From assembly GCA_964571375.1 (NCBI GenBank), contig CAZNBL010000027.1, positions 1-17,223 of the forward strand: a DNA stretch of 17,223 nt, given 5' to 3'. Below are positions 13,885 to 17,223 of this stretch, one piece after another. The DNA is from JAFTYR01 sp964571375 (lineage in GTDB: Bacteria; Pseudomonadota; Gammaproteobacteria; Burkholderiales; Burkholderiaceae_F). Below the pieces are notes generated by a model. That model saw only the letters and a list, made by a program, of their open reading frames with translations. It ran no database searches and was not told the origin of the DNA. The translations under genes and the position numbers were made by a program. The first letter of the stretch is position 1, and each line of letters starts with the position of its first letter.

Positions 13885-13902
13885 AGACGAGGGTTGGAGA
13901 CT

Positions 13903-14712
13903 ATGTCTAAAAAGAAACAATGGGACACGGTGACGTACTTTGAGGCAACGCTGACCGTTTTGACGATCGCCTTTTTGATGGTGCCGGTCGTGCAAATGGT
14001 ATTGACTGCCTTTACCGTCAATGCGTTTCGAGGAATCAAATCAGGCTTTACCTGCGACTGGATTTTCAAAGTACTGGAACTTTACGGCGATACCGTTTTC
14101 AGAAGTTTGGGGTTGGCGTTTATGACGCTTGTCGTATGTATTGTGATCGGTGTGCCAGCAGCATGGATTTTGGTGCGCGAACAACGACGTCGTTGGGCAG
14201 CTTTCTTAGAAGAGGCCTTTATTTTGCCTCTGTCTATGCCGGGTCTTGCTATCGGTTTGGGGATTTTGTTGGTCTGGGGCGGTTTTTCGTATTTCCGTCA
14301 GAGCATGCTGTTTCTGTTGGTCGGTCATGTGATGTTTTGCTTGCCTTTTATGCTTCGTGCGGTAATGGCCGTGTTACGAGTCGAACCGTTGTCGCACTAT
14401 GAGGAGGCTTCATCGACATTGGGAGCCGGTCTCTGGACGACATTTAAAGAAGTTGTTGTCCCGGTGGCGATGCCCGGAATCATGGCGGGTGCTCTTATGG
14501 TTGTGACGGTTTCTTTAGGAGAGTTCAACATTTCCTGGATGTTGCAGACGCCGTATACGAAAACGCTTCCGGTGGGTTTGGCCGACAGCTATGCATCCAT
14601 GCGATTGGAAATCGGCAGTGCTTACACCTTCGTATTCTTTGTGATTTTGGTTCCTCTTTTGACACTGATGCAGACCCTTCCGCAGCGTTGGGCTAACGCC
14701 AAGAAAAAATAA
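13903..14712 (+). CDS. ABC transporter permease, second subunit
   Basis: The second channel subunit, 269 residues, forms a heterodimer with the preceding permease. I use ATG 13903, preceded by GGTTGGAG; the TTG at 13894 lies within that ribosome site. About six helices are visible, the first at 16-37. The EAA loop is EEASSTLGAGLW (167-178) followed by PVAMPGIMAGAL (187-198), with the usual conserved glycine. The segment VTVSLGEFNISWML (201-214) resembles PotC/PhnV-type permeases. It begins 18 bases after the first permease gene and ends 21 bases before the ATPase gene, in the same operon. The protein ends with a basic cytoplasmic tail (RWANAKKK). Confidence 0.9.
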   Translation: MSKKKQWDTVTYFEATLTVLTIAFLMVPVVQMVLTAFTVNAFRGIKSGFTCDWIFKVLELYGDTVFRSLGLAFMTLVVCIVIGVPAAWILVREQRRRWAAFLEEAFILPLSMPGLAIGLGILLVWGGFSYFRQSMLFLLVGHVMFCLPFMLRAVMAVLRVEPLSHYEEASSTLGAGLWTTFKEVVVPVAMPGIMAGALMVVTVSLGEFNISWMLQTPYTKTLPVGLADSYASMRLEIGSAYTFVFFVILVPLLTLMQTLPQRWANAKKK

Positions 14713-14733
14713 ATCATAGGATGGTGAAAATAA

Positions 14734-15822
14734 ATGACTGCTCCTGTTTCGATTGAACTCAAAAATATTTCCAAACACTACGGATCGACTCAAGTATTGA
14801 CGCCTTTTTCTTTGACTTTGAAGGCGGGTTGCCGAACGGTATTGTTAGGGCCGTCCGGCTGCGGCAAGACAACACTTTTACGCATGATTGCCGGTCTCGA
14901 AACTCCGGATGAGGGCGGTGAAATTTGGATTGGGGGCAAAAATGTGACCGATCTGCCGCCTGAGAAGCGACGTATCGGTTTCATGTTCCAATCCTATGCG
15001 CTGTTTCCGAACATGACAGTTTCTCAAAACGTAGCCTACGGATTGAAGGTGCGCGGTACTCCGAAATCGGAGATTGAAGCGACTGTTAAAGAGATGTTGG
15101 AACTGGTGAATCTGGAGGCTTTTGCAGACCGCCGCGTGCAGGCTCTTTCCGGCGGTCAGCGTCAACGCGTAGCCCTGGCCCGTGCTTTGGCAATTCGCCC
15201 CCGTGTCTTGCTCCTGGACGAACCGTTGACTGCGCTCGACGCACTCCTGCGTCATAAAGTTCGCGAAGAGTTGGCGGTACTTTTGAAGAAATTAGGTATC
15301 ACAGCTGTTATTGTTACCCATGATCAGGACGAAGCTATGGTGCTCGGAGATCATATCGTTGTAATGCAGGGCGGTGTGATTCATCAGGCCGATAATCCCT
15401 CGACCGTGTGGCAGCATCCGTCGACCGATTTCGTAGCAGGTTTTGTAGGGAACAGTAACCGGATTTTCGGTGAAATCAACGGTACCGATGTTACTTTTGA
15501 GAAAGTCTCCACCAAGATTGACAGCCTATGTGAAGAAACGCAGTCGCGTTTGACGGGGCATCAAGGTGAAGTCATCGGCTTTTTCCGTCCGGACCGCGCC
15601 ATGCTTGCTGATTCGACCACACACAATCCGGATATTTTGGAGATTCCGGTGACGGTACGGGATTTCCACTTTATGGGCAATTTCGTTCGTATTTCGACCG
15701 AACTGAAAAATCGCCACGCTCTGGTCAAAGTCAATGTCAAGGATCTTCCGCCTTCGATCAAGGCCGGTGATGAGGTTCTGCTATGTATTCCGAAAATTGA
15801 AATCATGGCATTTAAAGGATAA
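14734..15822 (+). CDS. ABC transporter ATP-binding protein (PotA/UgpC-like)
   Basis: This cytoplasmic ATPase drives the importer. All motifs are intact in 362 residues: Walker A GPSGCGKT (39-46), Q-loop Gln86 in FMFQSYALFP, signature LSGGQ (138-142), Walker B ending in Asp162-Glu163 (LLLLDEPLTALD region) and switch His196 in VTHDQDE. Residues from about 235 to the end form the regulatory TOBE domain seen in MalK/PotA/UgpC-type subunits, consistent with a solute importer. A weak ribosome site (AGGATGGTG) precedes ATG 14734. The stop codon is only 3 bases before the phosphodiesterase start, so the two are probably translationally coupled, which links the transporter closely to the enzyme. Confidence 0.94.
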   Translation: MTAPVSIELKNISKHYGSTQVLTPFSLTLKAGCRTVLLGPSGCGKTTLLRMIAGLETPDEGGEIWIGGKNVTDLPPEKRRIGFMFQSYALFPNMTVSQNVAYGLKVRGTPKSEIEATVKEMLELVNLEAFADRRVQALSGGQRQRVALARALAIRPRVLLLDEPLTALDALLRHKVREELAVLLKKLGITAVIVTHDQDEAMVLGDHIVVMQGGVIHQADNPSTVWQHPSTDFVAGFVGNSNRIFGEINGTDVTFEKVSTKIDSLCEETQSRLTGHQGEVIGFFRPDRAMLADSTTHNPDILEIPVTVRDFHFMGNFVRISTELKNRHALVKVNVKDLPPSIKAGDEVLLCIPKIEIMAFKG

Positions 15823-15825
15823 ATC

Positions 15826-16641
15826 ATGAAAATTTTGCATTTGTCGGACTTGCACGTCGAGCCAGTCGGTCGATTGGCTTATGCCAAAGCCAATACAGCC
15901 GAACGTTTGATTCAATTGGGTCAATGGCTGCATCAAAATGACCATGTTTACGATGCTGTCGCTGTAACGGGCGATCTGAGCTGTGACGGTAATCGTCAGG
16001 CTTATGAATTGTTGCGGACGATTTTTTCGCAATTGCGCAGACCTTGTTTTATGGTTCCCGGCAATCATGACCGTCGGCCGGGATTTTTAGAGCTTTTGGG
16101 CGATTTCTGTCAGGGTGCCATGAGTAATGACAACTTGAGCCACTTTGTAGAATTCGATGACTGCCGTCTGTGCTTTTTGGATACTTTGCAGCCCGGGAAA
16201 CATTGGGGAGCATTGAGCGAAGAAACCTTGGAGAGGCTCGATCGGGAATTAGCTAAGGATGATCGCCCGGCTCTTGTTTTCATGCACCATACGCCCGTTA
16301 AATCCGGTATGGGTTACATGGATGAACCGTTCGGAAACGGCGATTATTTATTGGAAATTTTGAGCCGTTATAAAAACGTGCGTCTGTGTACGGGGCACTT
16401 GCATCGTCCGGTGGTTACGCTGAAAGCTGAAACGGTAATTGTGACAGCACCGTCGGTATCGTTGCAGATGGTGCTCGATTTGCGTCCGGAAGGCGGCGAT
16501 GAGTTTATCTTTGAAACACCGGGGTATGCATTGCATACATGGCGTGAAGACGGTTGGGTCACTCATTTCGGTCAATTGCCTTTTGTGAGCGATTTCTCTG
16601 GCCCCCATCCCTTTGTAGGCTCGGTCAATCCCGACGAATAA
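15826..16641 (+). CDS. Class III metallophosphodiesterase (GpdQ/CpdA-like)
   Basis: This 271-residue calcineurin-like phosphoesterase has no signal peptide, so it is cytoplasmic. The dimetal ligands line up: Asp8 and His10 (LSDLH), Asp50 (TGDL), Asn80-His81 (PGNHD), His154/155 (FMHHTP), and His191 and His193 (GHLH). By memory, the first four fall at the same residue numbers as in Enterobacter glycerophosphodiesterase GpdQ, which has a similar length and cleaves glycerophosphodiesters; CpdA, the 3',5'-cAMP phosphodiesterase, is the other close relative. The substrate cannot be decided from motifs. AAAGGA overlapping the ATPase stop serves as ribosome site. As last gene of an ABC importer operon, it probably hydrolyses the imported compound, for example a glycerophosphodiester to glycerol-3-phosphate and an alcohol. 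A housekeeping cAMP-degrading role is the alternative. A bidirectional terminator follows 14 bases downstream. Confidence 0.9.
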   Translation: MKILHLSDLHVEPVGRLAYAKANTAERLIQLGQWLHQNDHVYDAVAVTGDLSCDGNRQAYELLRTIFSQLRRPCFMVPGNHDRRPGFLELLGDFCQGAMSNDNLSHFVEFDDCRLCFLDTLQPGKHWGALSEETLERLDRELAKDDRPALVFMHHTPVKSGMGYMDEPFGNGDYLLEILSRYKNVRLCTGHLHRPVVTLKAETVIVTAPSVSLQMVLDLRPEGGDEFIFETPGYALHTWREDGWVTHFGQLPFVSDFSGPHPFVGSVNPDE

Positions 16642-16655
16642 AAATCGGATCGACG

Positions 16656-16697
16656 AAAATCCCATGTGCTTTTTTTACCGCACATGGGATTTTTTTT
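16656..16697. terminator. Bidirectional intrinsic terminator between the ABC operon and serB
   Basis: A perfect 10-bp stem (TCCCATGTGC at 16660-16669 with GCACATGGGA at 16680-16689) is flanked by an A-run (16656-16659) and a T-run of eight (16690-16697). It can end plus-strand transcription well and minus-strand transcription moderately, as suits two convergent genes. Confidence 0.88.
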
Positions 16698-16712
16698 AGA
16701 GTTTCTCAAAAG

Positions 16713-17223
16713 TCAGGCGTCGATCAGTTTCTCAGTATTTTCCCAAGACTCAATAAAAAGGTCTTGAATGACTTCCATCGTTCCGTGATTGACGTGATAA
16801 CGAGCTTTTTCCCGAACGATCGGTTTTGCGCGATAAGCTACTCCGATACCCGCAGCGTCCAGCATTTGTAAGTCATTGGCTCCGTCACCGACGGCCAACG
16901 TTTGGTTCAGCTTTATTCCGTGCATCATGCTCAGGATTTCTAAGTTACGCCTTTTTCCCGGAGCGTCCAAAATGAAACCGCCGGCCGGGCCGGTCAGTTC
17001 GCCGTTCAAGACATCATTTTCAATAACCAATTCATTGCTGATAAAGCCGGTCATATTCAATGAGCGGCATATAGGTCCGGCGATTTGGTTCAGTCCGCCT
17101 GAAATGATATAGGTTAAGACGCCGTGTGATTGAGCAAATTCGATAAAAGAACGGGCTCCCGGCGCCAAAGAAGCCGAGCGGAGTGTTCGTTCGATTTCCC
17201 GATTGCCCGCTCCTTTCAGGCTG
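16713..17223 (-). CDS. serB: Phosphoserine phosphatase, 5' end outside window
   Basis: This HAD-superfamily phosphatase catalyses the last step of serine synthesis, phosphoserine to serine, in the cytoplasm. The frame enters at the right edge already open, and 169 codons plus the stop are present; the N-terminus with the catalytic DxDxT motif is missing. Visible are the SLKGAGNREIERTL cap region, PGARSFIEFAQSHG, the motif II serine with its glycines in YIISGGLNQIAG, an ISNELVIENDVLNGELTGPA stretch typical of SerB, the motif III lysine in APGKRRNLEI and motif IV VGDGANDLQMLDAAG with the metal-binding aspartates. The C-terminus (AYRAKPIVREKARYHVNHGT) is also family-like. The TTG at 17168 is internal, not a start. 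It converges on the phosphodiesterase gene and shares the terminator. Not evidently part of the uptake system. Confidence 0.9.
   Translation of the reverse strand, partial: SLKGAGNREIERTLRSASLAPGARSFIEFAQSHGVLTYIISGGLNQIAGPICRSLNMTGFISNELVIENDVLNGELTGPAGGFILDAPGKRRNLEILSMMHGIKLNQTLAVGDGANDLQMLDAAGIGVAYRAKPIVREKARYHVNHGTMEVIQDLFIESWENTEKLIDA

Noticed and set aside
1..17223. CRISPR array, insertion sequence or prophage genes
   Set aside because: I saw no regularly spaced direct repeats, transposase, integrase or phage-like genes on either strand; no att duplication was noticed next to the tRNA.

Overview
The window looks like part of a Gram-negative, probably betaproteobacterial (Burkholderiales) chromosome. 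It carries a tripartite RND efflux system with two lipoprotein components, a periplasmic MltB-type transglycosylase, a tRNA gene with encoded CCA, and Sec- and Tat-exported proteins. The exported FMN/FAD flavoprotein, of a type often multiplied in Sutterellaceae, makes a Sutterella-like gut bacterium my best guess. That placement is inference from protein character, not from a search.

Left part (1-7363). The start of a MarC-family membrane protein runs off the left edge on the minus strand. A tRNA-Ser(GCU) with a good promoter follows. Then comes a plus-strand operon of adaptor lipoprotein, AcrB-like RND pump and OprM/NodT-like outer-membrane channel, closed by an intrinsic terminator. Together the three would form an envelope-spanning proton-driven efflux pump.

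Middle (7364-11725). A broken RelB/DinJ-type antitoxin remnant sits behind the efflux operon with no toxin beside it. Next is a small minus-strand transcription unit with its own promoter-like sequence and a strong terminator; it could be a small RNA with two CCUCC (anti-Shine-Dalgarno) segments or could encode a 35-residue peptide. A periplasmic flavoprotein of the fumarate-reductase family, with its own terminator, follows on the minus strand. It carries an FMN-attachment motif, but the usual fumarate-binding residues appear to be replaced. Divergent from it is an FAH-family (fumarylpyruvate hydrolase-like) enzyme, whose 3' end overlaps tail-to-tail with an MltB-like lytic transglycosylase.

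Right part (11726-17223). A regulatory-looking intergenic region with several inverted repeats separates mltB from a five-gene plus-strand operon: Tat-exported substrate-binding protein, two permeases, ATPase, and a class III cyclic-nucleotide/glycerophosphodiester phosphodiesterase. The last gene strongly suggests import of a phosphodiester (or similar organophosphate) followed by cytoplasmic hydrolysis. A bidirectional terminator separates this operon from a convergent, 5'-truncated serB. The ABC operon uses TTG leucine codons more than the efflux genes, by eye. The most interesting places are the small minus-strand transcript, the active-site-divergent flavoprotein and the transporter-phosphodiesterase operon.
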